Shown piece after piece: positions 1 to 6,362 of a DNA stretch of 16,423 nt. Numbering within the stretch: the first letter of the stretch is position 1; every line of letters starts with the position of its first letter. The notes beneath the pieces were generated by a model. It was not told the DNA's origin, searched no databases, and saw only the letters and a program-made list of their open reading frames with translations. The position numbers and the translations under genes are program-made. This DNA comes from an uncultured Clostridium sp. (GTDB lineage Bacteria; Bacillota; Clostridia; Clostridiales; Clostridiaceae). Location of the stretch: assembly GCA_900543325.1 (NCBI GenBank), contig UQQU01000069.1, forward strand, positions 1-16,423, in the 5' to 3' direction.

Positions 1-48
1 AAAATAGTTAATGAAACTAAAAACTTCAGCTTCATTAACTATTTTTTT
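1..48. terminator. Strong intrinsic terminator hairpin, probably bidirectional
   Basis: Bases 1-15 are the exact reverse complement of 31-45, giving a 15-bp stem with a 15-nt loop, followed on the plus strand by a run of seven T (42-48). It would end transcription of a plus-strand gene lying to the left of the window. The A-rich left arm may also let it act for the minus-strand histidine kinase gene that stops at 131, but the bases beyond position 1 are not visible. Confidence 0.75.
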
Positions 49-63
49 ACTTTGTGGATAACC

Positions 64-93
64 GCACTTAAAAAACATTAAGTTTTTCAGTGC
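64..93. other. Small hairpin downstream of the histidine kinase gene
   Basis: GCACT (64-68) pairs with AGTGC (89-93), and AAAAAC (71-76) with GTTTTT (82-87), around a short loop. It lies between the histidine kinase stop codon and the stronger terminator at 1-48. There is no clear T-run on either side, so its role as a terminator is doubtful. The rest of 94-130 shows nothing I can name. Confidence 0.35.
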
Positions 94-130
94 CCTCCTA
101 TCTAGCAGCCCCTTTTTTATGGATTTTCTT

Positions 131-1786
131 CTAATATAATTCATATATATCTGAAAATTCTATATGTATTTTTTGCACCAATGGTTTATTATCTACATCA
201 ATTATTTTATTATCATTTTCATTTTCTTTTTCTTTTTCAATCCTAACATTAGGCAGTTTAACAACAAATTCACTACCTTTTTTAGTTCCTTTTTCTAAAT
301 ATACCTGTCCATCATGTAATTCAACTAAAGATTTAACTAAAGCTAATCCTATACCACTACCCTCCTTTTTTCTATTAAAAGATTTATCCTCTTGGACGAA
401 CCTTTTAAATATTTCTTCTTGGACTTCCTCTGATATCCCTACTCCATCATCTTTAATTCTTATAGTAACATATTTATCATCTGCATCCATTAAAACAAAT
501 ATATTACCATTATTATTAGTAAATTTAACAGCATTTGAAAGTAAATTTAGAATAACTCTTTCTATACTCTCTGGATCACATCTTATTTCTAGTTCTTCAA
601 TGTAAGTATCAAATAATACGTTAATATTTTTAGATTCAACATATGGAACTATTGATAATATTATATCTTCAACTAAGCTAACAACCTCATAATTAACAAA
701 ACTAAGATTCATATAGCCAGAATCTATTTTTGTCATATCTACTAAATTATTAACAAGTCTTAATAGCCTATAACAGTTTTGCTTTATAGTATTATCATAT
801 TTATTATAGGCACTCCATAATGCACTTTCACTATCCTTTTTGTTTATGTCTAATAATTGAACACAAGAATAAATTATATTTATTGGGGTTTTTATTTCAT
901 GTGATAAATTTGCAAAGAATTGTCCTTTTGCTTTTTCAACCTCTTTTATTTCTTTATATTTTATTTTTAACTTTTTAAAATCACTTACTTGACTATTTAG
1001 TCTAGCACTTTCTTCAATTCTTCTAACAATCTCAATATATATACCAACGAGTAATATAAGATAAGCTATAAAAGTTAATACTTTATTATACTCAAGAACT
1101 TTATCATTACAATCCTTAAATATAGAAAAATAAAAAATTCTTCTAACTGTAAATATACTAATAGTTGTTATAAAAATTGTATATATAAATTCTCTTTTTC
1201 TCATACATCTTATTGCCAATAAAGTTAATAATACTGCATAATAAATTAATATTTTAATCTGAAATATATTCCAAATCAATCCATTCTTTTCAAGAAAAAA
1301 TGTATTTACTCTAAATTTTATTTCTATATATGTACCAATAATATTAATTATTAATACTAAAATTACTGAAGTTCTCTTTTTCTCAATAATTTTCTTTACA
1401 TATTTACTGTCATTAAAAATTGCAACAGTTAGTAAAAATATTCTAAAAATGAAAGGAAAACTTATCAAATGTTCTGATATTCCTACACTTACAACAATAT
1501 AATTTACATAAATATATTCAATAAAAATACTTATATAGGATAGCGTCAAGATAAAAAATTCGTTATTCCTATACATATAGTAATATAACAAACAACATGG
1601 AATTGCTATTATTCCTATAATTATATTAATCGAATTTAAATCTTCAAGTATTGGTAAAGAATTTATTTTATTAACGTCAATTACCCTTATTGCTACAAGT
1701 GTACACAATAAAAATACTATAGTAGATATAAGCATATAAGTAATATACTTTTTACTTTTTTCTTCATATTTCTCAGTTTTATTCAT
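131..1786 (-). CDS. Membrane sensor histidine kinase (eight-TM sensor, HisKA + HATPase_c)
   Basis: The N-terminal ~255 residues form about eight hydrophobic segments (roughly 15-35, 53-71, 77-100, 108-124, 140-156, 174-194, 199-222, 236-256), resembling a MASE3-type integral membrane sensor with almost no extracytoplasmic domain. A charged, probably coiled-coil linker (258-287) leads to the HisKA H-box FFANLSHEIKTP with phospho-acceptor His296. The ATPase domain shows N-box NLLSNAVKF (Asn414, Asn418), G1 DDGVG (446-450), F-box 460-463 and G2 GSGIG (476-480), so the kinase should be active. The start is supported by AAAGGA at 1800-1795, eight bases before ATG. A ~35-residue tail after the ATPase domain ends in VQKIHIEFSDIYELY. 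No response regulator is adjacent, so its partner and signal are unknown. It is transcribed divergently from the kinase-like gene at 1979. Confidence 0.93.
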   Translation of the reverse strand: MNKTEKYEEKSKKYITYMLISTIVFLLCTLVAIRVIDVNKINSLPILEDLNSINIIIGIIAIPCCLLYYYMYRNNEFFILTLSYISIFIEYIYVNYIVVSVGISEHLISFPFIFRIFLLTVAIFNDSKYVKKIIEKKRTSVILVLIINIIGTYIEIKFRVNTFFLEKNGLIWNIFQIKILIYYAVLLTLLAIRCMRKREFIYTIFITTISIFTVRRIFYFSIFKDCNDKVLEYNKVLTFIAYLILLVGIYIEIVRRIEESARLNSQVSDFKKLKIKYKEIKEVEKAKGQFFANLSHEIKTPINIIYSCVQLLDINKKDSESALWSAYNKYDNTIKQNCYRLLRLVNNLVDMTKIDSGYMNLSFVNYEVVSLVEDIILSIVPYVESKNINVLFDTYIEELEIRCDPESIERVILNLLSNAVKFTNNNGNIFVLMDADDKYVTIRIKDDGVGISEEVQEEIFKRFVQEDKSFNRKKEGSGIGLALVKSLVELHDGQVYLEKGTKKGSEFVVKLPNVRIEKEKENENDNKIIDVDNKPLVQKIHIEFSDIYELY

Positions 1787-1851
1787 TTTTTCATTCCTTT
1801 GCCCTATTTTTCTTTATTTTTCGATTATTATTCCTTACAATCTTACCATAA

Positions 1852-1860
1852 ATTATATCA
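1852..1860 (-). promoter_or_regulatory. Extended -10 promoter of the histidine kinase gene
   Basis: On the minus strand TGATATAAT (1860-1852) is a perfect extended -10 (TG-N-TATAAT). The -35 position 17 nt upstream is only T-rich, as is common for extended -10 promoters. The transcript would start near 1845 and give a leader of about 60 nt. Confidence 0.5.
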
Positions 1861-1978
1861 TTTTATCTATATTTAAAAAAATTAATTTCACTTTCTCTAT
1901 TAAAATTACTTTTTCGTTATATAAGAAAATTTTATCCATATTGCATATAATATTGTAAACAATAACTTAAGTGATTTT

Positions 1979-2545
1979 ATGAATAACCTTATTGAATTAA
2001 ATGATTGTGTTTTACTTGGATCTGGAGCTGAAGGTAGCGTCTATTTAACCCCAGAAGGATTTGCCTTAAAACGCTTTAATACAATAAAAGCTGCAAAAAA
2101 AGAAGTAACTATCCTTGATAATGTTAAAGATAGCCGTTTTTTCCCTAATGTAATTATTAGAATTAGTAATATAGTAATTAGAGAGTATGTAGAAGGAGAT
2201 AATTTATCACAATATCTTAAATCTAACGGATTATCATACTCACTTACTATAGAATTAATTGATTTAATTGAAGATTTAAAAAGATTAAAATTCAAACGAA
2301 TTAATATTAGAAATGCTCATATCTTCATAGATAAAAATGAAAAATTAATGGTCATTGATCCTAGAAAACCATATACAAAAGTTACTCCTTATCCAAAGGA
2401 TATAATTAAAATACTTTTAAAACTAAATTTATTTGATACCTTTTTAAGAAATCTATTATTATACAGACCTGATTTGCTAGATTATTGGATTGACGCTCAT
2501 AATTTCGTGGTTCATAACTATAGACACCTCTTAAAATACGCCTAA
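1979..2545 (+). CDS. Small protein-kinase-fold protein, probably a pseudokinase
   Basis: At 188 residues this is shorter than a normal kinase domain (~260). The N-lobe is well preserved: glycine loop GSGAEGSVYL (14-23), ATP-anchoring lysine in ALKRF (Lys31), Glu42 in the C-helix position and a hinge EYVEG (69-73). The catalytic loop is not. Aligning NAHIFIDKNEKLMVID on the usual HxDxxxxN...DFG pattern puts Asn109 at the catalytic Asp, Arg107 at the HRD His and His114 at the metal-binding Asn. Only Asp127 (VIDPR) matches the DFG Asp. There is no signal peptide or membrane segment. The ribosome binding site is weak (AAGTGA, 1969-1974). TATAAT at 1946-1951 is a plausible -10 without a good -35. 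It stands alone, divergent from the histidine kinase, and its function is unknown. It could bind ATP or be a short aminoglycoside-kinase-like enzyme. Confidence 0.75.
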   Translation: MNNLIELNDCVLLGSGAEGSVYLTPEGFALKRFNTIKAAKKEVTILDNVKDSRFFPNVIIRISNIVIREYVEGDNLSQYLKSNGLSYSLTIELIDLIEDLKRLKFKRINIRNAHIFIDKNEKLMVIDPRKPYTKVTPYPKDIIKILLKLNLFDTFLRNLLLYRPDLLDYWIDAHNFVVHNYRHLLKYA

Positions 2546-2554
2546 ACGAATAAT

Positions 2555-2642
2555 ATTGCGCATCACATGGAAGCGAAAAAATGAAATATTTCTTTTCCGG
2601 GAAAGGTGAAATTTTCCCTCCAAATTAATATTTCATTTTTTT
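2555..2642. repeat. Dispersed hairpin repeat, copy 1 (also acts as terminator)
   Basis: The 77 bases 2555-2631 match 16347-16423 at about 68 positions by my count, with only three differences in the first 62. Inside the element AAAAAATGAAATATT (2576-2590) pairs perfectly with 2627-2641, enclosing a small GGGAAA/TTTCCC hairpin (2599-2604 with 2613-2618). T-rich sequence follows, so it is well placed to terminate the kinase-like gene that stops at 2545. The strongly conserved leading part, GCGCAnCACATGGAAGCG, lies outside the hairpin, so the conservation is more than that of a simple terminator. Confidence 0.7.
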
Positions 2643-2756
2643 CTTCATTCATGTATCTGCTTATATCAAAGTTATTTGCAGTTAATGACTCCTGCTATAA
2701 ATTTATATGACAATTTGTTAACTTTTAAAGTGGCTAACACATAAAATTGTATCTTT

Positions 2757-2991
2757 TAGCTTGAAAGCCAGTGATAAAGAAAAATTAATGATATTACCGG
2801 AAGAAATATTGTAAATAAGTTTTAGAATTTAATCTTTCTTGGAGTAAAAACTGCGTTAAGAAGCTGAGGGAACAAAGTGACTTTCGAAGCTTTAGCAGTT
2901 TTTAAGGAAAGAAAGATATAAATTCTTAACGAGATTTATACCATTTCTGGAGGTAATATCATTAATTTTCGATATCACGGTATCCAAGCTA
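2757..2991. repeat. ~235-nt nested palindrome: MITE-like element or structured RNA
   Basis: This fills the second half of the gene-free stretch 2546-2994. Paired arms, outside in: TAGCTTG (2757-2763) with CAAGCTA (2985-2991); CC (2768-2769) and GTGATA (2771-2776) with TATCACGG (2973-2980); 18 perfect base pairs (2781-2798 with 2952-2969); AGAATTTAATCTTTCTT (2824-2840) with 2909-2926, one bulge; TAAAAACTGC (2845-2854) with GCAGTTTTTA (2895-2904); and AAGCT/AGCTT at the tip. There is no coding capacity. TA is present at both outer ends, which could be a TA target duplication, but I see no matching copy in the window. It stops four bases before the csoR stop codon. Bases 2643-2756 show nothing I can name. 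Confidence 0.7.
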
Positions 2992-2994
2992 TAT

Positions 2995-3255
2995 TTATTT
3001 TGAGATTTTTTCAAATAGATTTATAATTTCATCTATTTTCTCATCTCCATTACTATTTAAAATTGCATCTTTTACACAATGATCTAAATGTCTTCTTAAA
3101 ATTTCTATATTAGATTTTTTCAATAATGATTGAACTGCAATTATTTGATTAGATATATCTATACAATATCTTTCGTCTTCAATCATTTTAATTATTCCTT
3201 CAATTTGCCCTTTTGCTATTTTAAGATTTTGAATCGCTTTTTTTCTTTCTTCCAT
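2995..3255 (-). CDS. csoR: CsoR/DUF156-family metal-sensing repressor (Cu(I)-type ligand set)
   Basis: This is an 86-residue all-helical DNA-binding repressor of the CsoR/RcnR family. With the ATG at 3255 as residue 1, the metal ligands are Cys31, His56 and Cys60 (in RYCIDIS and RRHLDHC). The spacing of 25 and 4 equals that of the copper-sensor CsoR triad, whereas CstR-type sulfur sensors lack the His and FrmR lacks the last Cys. That makes Cu(I) the likeliest effector. The ATG at 3255 is preferred because GGAGG (3265-3261) lies seven bases upstream. A GTG at 3276 would extend the protein by seven residues but has no ribosome binding site. No copper ATPase or chaperone gene adjoins it, so its target may be elsewhere or only itself. 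A promoter and an operator-like palindrome precede it. Confidence 0.9.
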   Translation of the reverse strand: MEERKKAIQNLKIAKGQIEGIIKMIEDERYCIDISNQIIAVQSLLKKSNIEILRRHLDHCVKDAILNSNGDEKIDEIINLFEKISK

Positions 3256-3270
3256 AATCTCCTCCGTTAT

Positions 3271-3290
3271 TACCACCCCTCAGGGGAGTA
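3271..3290. promoter_or_regulatory. Candidate CsoR operator
   Basis: TACCACCCCTCAGGGGAGTA is an interrupted GC-rich palindrome (CCCCT/AGGGG core with TAC/GTA ends) in otherwise very AT-rich DNA. It resembles the G/C-tract inverted repeats bound by CsoR proteins. It sits from just after the predicted transcription start (about 3291) to the region before the ribosome binding site, which suits autorepression. Confidence 0.65.
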
Positions 3291-3297
3291 TGTTTAT

Positions 3298-3325
3298 ATT
3301 ATAAAAAAATTTTTTTATAAGTCAA
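3298..3325 (-). promoter_or_regulatory. csoR promoter (TTGACT-16-TATAAT)
   Basis: On the minus strand the -35 TTGACT (3325-3320) and -10 TATAAT (3303-3298) are 16 nt apart, a near-consensus vegetative promoter. The start would be about 3291, immediately next to the operator-like palindrome at 3271-3290. Confidence 0.7.
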
Positions 3326-3455
3326 TATATTATTATTGTTCATCCTTATTATTTTTTTATACAAGTTTTTATTTCTACTTATACCTTTATTTTTCAGACA
3401 TAATTTATTTTCTATAGCAAAAAATAAAGATATATTATTTAAAGAGGTGAATTAT

Positions 3456-3572
3456 ATGAGTAAATGTCCTACAAAATCTGATCCAAGTTGCAAAGATTAT
3501 GCAGAAAAAGTTAAAAATAAAGCTAATGAAAATACTCCTTTTGAAATTGATAAACCTACCAAACATTATTAA
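3456..3572 (+). CDS. 38-residue unknown cysteine-containing protein
   Basis: I do not recognise this gene. The ATG at 3456 follows a good ribosome binding site (AAAGAGGTG, 3441-3449). The product is small, hydrophilic and lysine-rich, with Cys4 and Cys12 in the N-terminal part (KCPTKSDPSCKDY). It has no signal peptide or membrane segment. A weak promoter candidate, TTGTTC-16-TATACA, lies at 3336-3363. It is followed by the bidirectional terminator at 3614-3650. The reading frame is open upstream to 3336, but that part is low-complexity intergenic sequence without a ribosome binding site. It is divergent from csoR, so a metal-related role is possible but unproven. Confidence 0.6.
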   Translation: MSKCPTKSDPSCKDYAEKVKNKANENTPFEIDKPTKHY

Positions 3573-3613
3573 TCAAACTTAATTTATTTCTTATAATAAT
3601 TTTTAGTGCAAAT

Positions 3614-3650
3614 AAAAAAACTTCTAGAATAAGTTCCTAGAAGTTTTTTT
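3614..3650. terminator. Bidirectional intrinsic terminator
   Basis: AAAAAAACTTCTAG (3614-3627) pairs perfectly with 3637-3650 around a 9-nt loop, giving T-runs on both strands. It lies between two convergent genes, the 38-residue protein (ends 3572) and the TDT transporter (ends 3665), and should serve both. Confidence 0.9.
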
Positions 3651-3664
3651 GTTATTTATTTTTA

Positions 3665-4615
3665 TTATTTATTTTTATAACTATCTACTAACATCATAAA
3701 GAATTTAAATAATACTACTGATATTATACCTGTAGTAATATATAATTGTATTCCTGATATTTGCTTAACAATATTTCCAAAAGTCTCATATCCTTGACCT
3801 GTTAAATATGCTGCCATTTTAGTTGAAGCTACTATTCCTATAGCCATAGGGAAAGTAAGCCCTGCAAATCCTGGATGGAATACATATGAGAAGAATTTTG
3901 GTAATTTAATTAATATAAATATTAATGCACAAATTACTGCAAAGTATAAATAGTATACTATAAATTTATTAGGTGTTTCAATAAAGTTAAGGTAACTTAC
4001 TAAACAAAGACTTGATGGTGCAAGTACAATTGCTTGAGTATGGAACATTGGATCTTTTAATTCATGCTTTGCTAATCTATAAATCATAAATGGTATTATA
4101 ATTGTAAATACAGCAATTCCATAATAAACAACTATTTTTCCTATTAAAGGCTCATTCATTACGCCTCCAACAACTGTTGAAACCATAATACCATTATAAG
4201 TAACAAACCAACTTGGAACAAAAGTTTGCATATTAACGCCTTTTAAAACATTTCTATATGTAAAAATCAAAATATGTATTGCATGTAAAATTAATCCTGC
4301 AAACCATAATGTTTTACCAAACACTGGACTTGCATTATAAAAATAACTACCTAAAAGCATAGTTATCATTGTAAATCCTGCATAAAGAGATGCTGGTACA
4401 GTATTAGAGTATTCTTTCATACAAGTTTTAGGATATACAACTATTTTAGTTATATAAGCTATTAATACTAGAACTGCAGCCCATGCAGTTATATGTCTTA
4501 TCCAAGTATAACCCATGTTTAAATAGACATTTGATAAAGTAAATGCACCTACCATTGTTGGTAAAATTGGAACCGGTAGGTTTTCAATTTTTTGTAATAA
4601 TGATTTATTATTCAT
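3665..4615 (-). CDS. TDT-family (TehA/SLAC1-type) anion transporter
   Basis: This is a 316-residue membrane protein with about ten hydrophobic helices (near 18-35, 42-61, 74-92, 102-121, 137-153, 159-180, 194-210, 218-236, 246-270, 287-309), the size and layout of the tellurite-resistance/dicarboxylate transporter family. PSW at 134-136 and FHPGFAGLTFPMAIG (246-260) fit the family's helix motifs. Members move C4-dicarboxylates, sulfite, or (plant SLAC1) nitrate and chloride, so the substrate is open. The ATG at 4615 is chosen because AGGAGG (4625-4620) precedes it. A longer reading frame from 4693 is only AT-rich leader. It is a single-gene transcript, and its promoter has the same CRP/FNR-type site and spacing as the nitrate reductase promoter. 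I infer a role in nitrate or nitrite passage. Confidence 0.88.
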   Translation of the reverse strand: MNNKSLLQKIENLPVPILPTMVGAFTLSNVYLNMGYTWIRHITAWAAVLVLIAYITKIVVYPKTCMKEYSNTVPASLYAGFTMITMLLGSYFYNASPVFGKTLWFAGLILHAIHILIFTYRNVLKGVNMQTFVPSWFVTYNGIMVSTVVGGVMNEPLIGKIVVYYGIAVFTIIIPFMIYRLAKHELKDPMFHTQAIVLAPSSLCLVSYLNFIETPNKFIVYYLYFAVICALIFILIKLPKFFSYVFHPGFAGLTFPMAIGIVASTKMAAYLTGQGYETFGNIVKQISGIQLYITTGIISVVLFKFFMMLVDSYKNK

Positions 4616-4753
4616 AATTCCTCCTAAAATAATAATAATAATATTATTATAAGTTCTCTCTATATATTGTGCATTTATTTGGAATTTAATCAATTTGTTA
4701 ATTTTTTCACTTTGAAATCAACAACCTTACCCAAACTTTCGCTAACAATTTAA

Positions 4754-4796
4754 ATTATATATAGATTTTATTATTCAGTATGTGATTTTTATCACA
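4754..4796 (-). promoter_or_regulatory. CRP/FNR-type class II promoter of the TDT transporter
   Basis: TGTGATTTTTATCACA (4781-4796) matches the TGTGA-N6-TCACA consensus of the CRP/FNR superfamily. On the minus strand a perfect -10 TATAAT lies at 4759-4754, with 21 nt between site and hexamer. That places the site centre at -41.5 from a start at about 4747. There is no good -35 box, as expected for an activator-dependent promoter. The leader to the ATG at 4615 would be about 130 nt. Confidence 0.75.
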
Positions 4797-4876
4797 ATCT
4801 TGTTAATTTCTTAATTATTTTTTAATTTATTTTTGATTTTTTCTTTAATATTCATATACATACTATATAATATGAT

Positions 4877-4906
4877 AAAAAAGAGATGTGAAAATACACA
4901 TCTCTT
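4877..4906 (-). terminator. Terminator of the Moco biosynthesis operon
   Basis: AAGAGATGTG (4881-4890) pairs with CACATCTCTT (4897-4906) around a 6-nt loop. On the minus strand the stem runs into TTTTTT (4882-4877). It lies four bases past the stop codon of the last operon gene (MOSC, ends 4911). Confidence 0.9.
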
Positions 4907-4910
4907 AATA

Positions 4911-5369
4911 TTATAAGCTTAATATTTTTTTATCATTCTTAACTAAAGTAGCTTCATCTCCAACTTTTACTTTTCCACCCTTTAATACTCTAGTAAATAT
5001 ACCATTTTTAGGCATTATACATTCACCCACTTGATAATAAATTGCACACTTATCATGACACTCTTTACCTATTTGAGTAACTTCTAATAGAACTTCTTCT
5101 CCTATAGTTAATCTTTGCCCTACTGGTAATTTATTTAGCTCAAAGCCCTCAATAACTAAGTTTTCTCCAAAGGCACCAAAATCAACATTTCCACCTTTAT
5201 TTCTGAAATCTTCAATTTTTTCTAAGGCTAAAAGACTTACTTGTCTATGCCATTTTCCTGCATGTGCATCTCCTTCTATCCCAAACTCTTCTATGAAATT
5301 TGCTTCTGAAACTTCATTTTTAAGTGTTCCTTTATGTTTACTTGTACATATAGCTATAACTTTTCCCAT
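4911..5369 (-). CDS. MOSC-domain protein
   Basis: A single MOSC (Moco sulfurase C-terminal) domain of 152 residues. Visible motifs are GDAHAGKWHRQVS (33-45), GAFGENL (65-71) and GKECHDKC (101-108), with the conserved Cys at 104 and further Cys at 108 and 117. MOSC proteins bind Moco or handle sulfur and metal transfer to it. In clostridia this gene commonly sits in Moco operons, but its exact reaction is not settled. It is the last gene of the operon, four bases after moaA. Its ribosome binding site GGAGG (5382-5378) lies inside the end of moaA, so the two are likely translationally coupled. ATG 5369 is preferred over the TTG at 5384, which overlaps the ribosome binding site itself. Confidence 0.88.
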   Translation of the reverse strand: MGKVIAICTSKHKGTLKNEVSEANFIEEFGIEGDAHAGKWHRQVSLLALEKIEDFRNKGGNVDFGAFGENLVIEGFELNKLPVGQRLTIGEEVLLEVTQIGKECHDKCAIYYQVGECIMPKNGIFTRVLKGGKVKVGDEATLVKNDKKILSL

Positions 5370-5373
5370 TGTC

Positions 5374-6345
5374 CTATCCTCCAATTTGATTCATAAATTT
5401 TAATTCCTTATGATCGCTCTTTTCTAAAAACAAATGTTTTTCAGGTTTATCATAAATATTATCGAAAATTAATTTATTAAGTTCTTCATCACTTATATTT
5501 TCTCTAAGTTTACTTTTCAAATCTACTCCATAGTCAAAATGTAAGCACTGCTTTAAAAATCCTTCAGGAGTTAATCTAACTCTGTTACACTCTTCACAAA
5601 AGCAATTACTCATAGCACTTATAAAACCAATCTTACCTTTTCCACCTTTTACTTTTATATAAGACGCTGGTCCCCCACTTTTACTCCTAACTACTTCTTC
5701 ATAATCAGGATAAATTTTAGATATTACTTTTAATACTTCCTGGTTAGTTACTCCTTTATAATTAACAGCAATACCAATTGGCATAAGTTCTATAAATCTA
5801 ACATCTATAGGCTTTTCTATTGTAAGCTTTACAAAATCTAATATCTCATCTTTATTTATATCGTTAACTATAACAGTATTTAATTTAACTTTTATCCCTA
5901 AATCAATAGCCTTATCTATGGCCTTTAACACTTTATCTAATTTCCCTAGTCTAGTTAATTTATTAAATCTCTCTTCTTTTAGAGAATCTAAACTAATATT
6001 AACCCCTTTAAGTCCATTCACAGCTAATTCATCTATCATATCTGCAAGTAAAATACCATTTGTAGTTAAATAAATTTCTTCAATTCCTGGAATAGTATTT
6101 ATTTTGCTTATTAATTTAACAATACCCTGTCTAACTAATGGCTCTCCACCAGTTATTCTAACCTTTTTTATTCCTAAATTTGCACTTTCCTTTATAACTT
6201 TATATATTTCATCATCGGTTAACTTTTCATCATTCTTTAAAAATTTATTATTTTTTTCATCCATACAATAAATACATCTTAAATTACAATTGTCAGTTAC
6301 CGATACCCTTAAATAATCTATTTCTCTTCCAAATTTATCTTTCAT
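5374..6345 (-). CDS. moaA: GTP 3',8-cyclase MoaA
   Basis: A radical-SAM enzyme for the first step of Moco synthesis, turning GTP into 3',8-cyclo-7,8-dihydro-GTP, the substrate of MoaC next door. The N-terminal cluster motif is NCNLRCIYC (Cys20, Cys24, Cys27), followed by SAM-binding GGEP (66-69). The second, substrate-binding cluster is CEECNRVRLT with Cys250, Cys253 and Cys267. The protein ends in the family's essential Gly-Gly (322-323). The length of 323 is normal. The start is fixed by the conserved KFGREIDYLRVSVTD beginning. The 17-nt gap after moaC (ACTTTTAAATTACCC-type sequence) has no Shine-Dalgarno motif, so initiation may depend on coupling to moaC translation. Confidence 0.97.
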   Translation of the reverse strand: MKDKFGREIDYLRVSVTDNCNLRCIYCMDEKNNKFLKNDEKLTDDEIYKVIKESANLGIKKVRITGGEPLVRQGIVKLISKINTIPGIEEIYLTTNGILLADMIDELAVNGLKGVNISLDSLKEERFNKLTRLGKLDKVLKAIDKAIDLGIKVKLNTVIVNDINKDEILDFVKLTIEKPIDVRFIELMPIGIAVNYKGVTNQEVLKVISKIYPDYEEVVRSKSGGPASYIKVKGGKGKIGFISAMSNCFCEECNRVRLTPEGFLKQCLHFDYGVDLKSKLRENISDEELNKLIFDNIYDKPEKHLFLEKSDHKELKFMNQIGG

Positions 6346-6362
6346 ATTAATTAAAGGGTAAT

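Noticed and set aside
2041..2295. 84-codon open frame antisense to the kinase-like gene
   Set aside because: It mirrors the plus-strand gene, has no ribosome binding site and no recognisable domain.
2546..2994. Insertion sequence remnant with a broken transposase
   Set aside because: No frame in this stretch encodes transposase-like sequence; only hairpin repeats are present, so at most a non-autonomous element.
3130..3417. Plus-strand open frame over csoR and its promoter
   Set aside because: Phe/Tyr-rich translation of intergenic AT-rich DNA and antisense csoR, with no ribosome binding site. Only the short frame from 3456 is supported.
4616..4693. 26-residue N-terminal extension of the TDT transporter
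   Set aside because: Translates AT-rich leader (many Ile/Asn); AGGAGG is correctly spaced only for the ATG at 4615.
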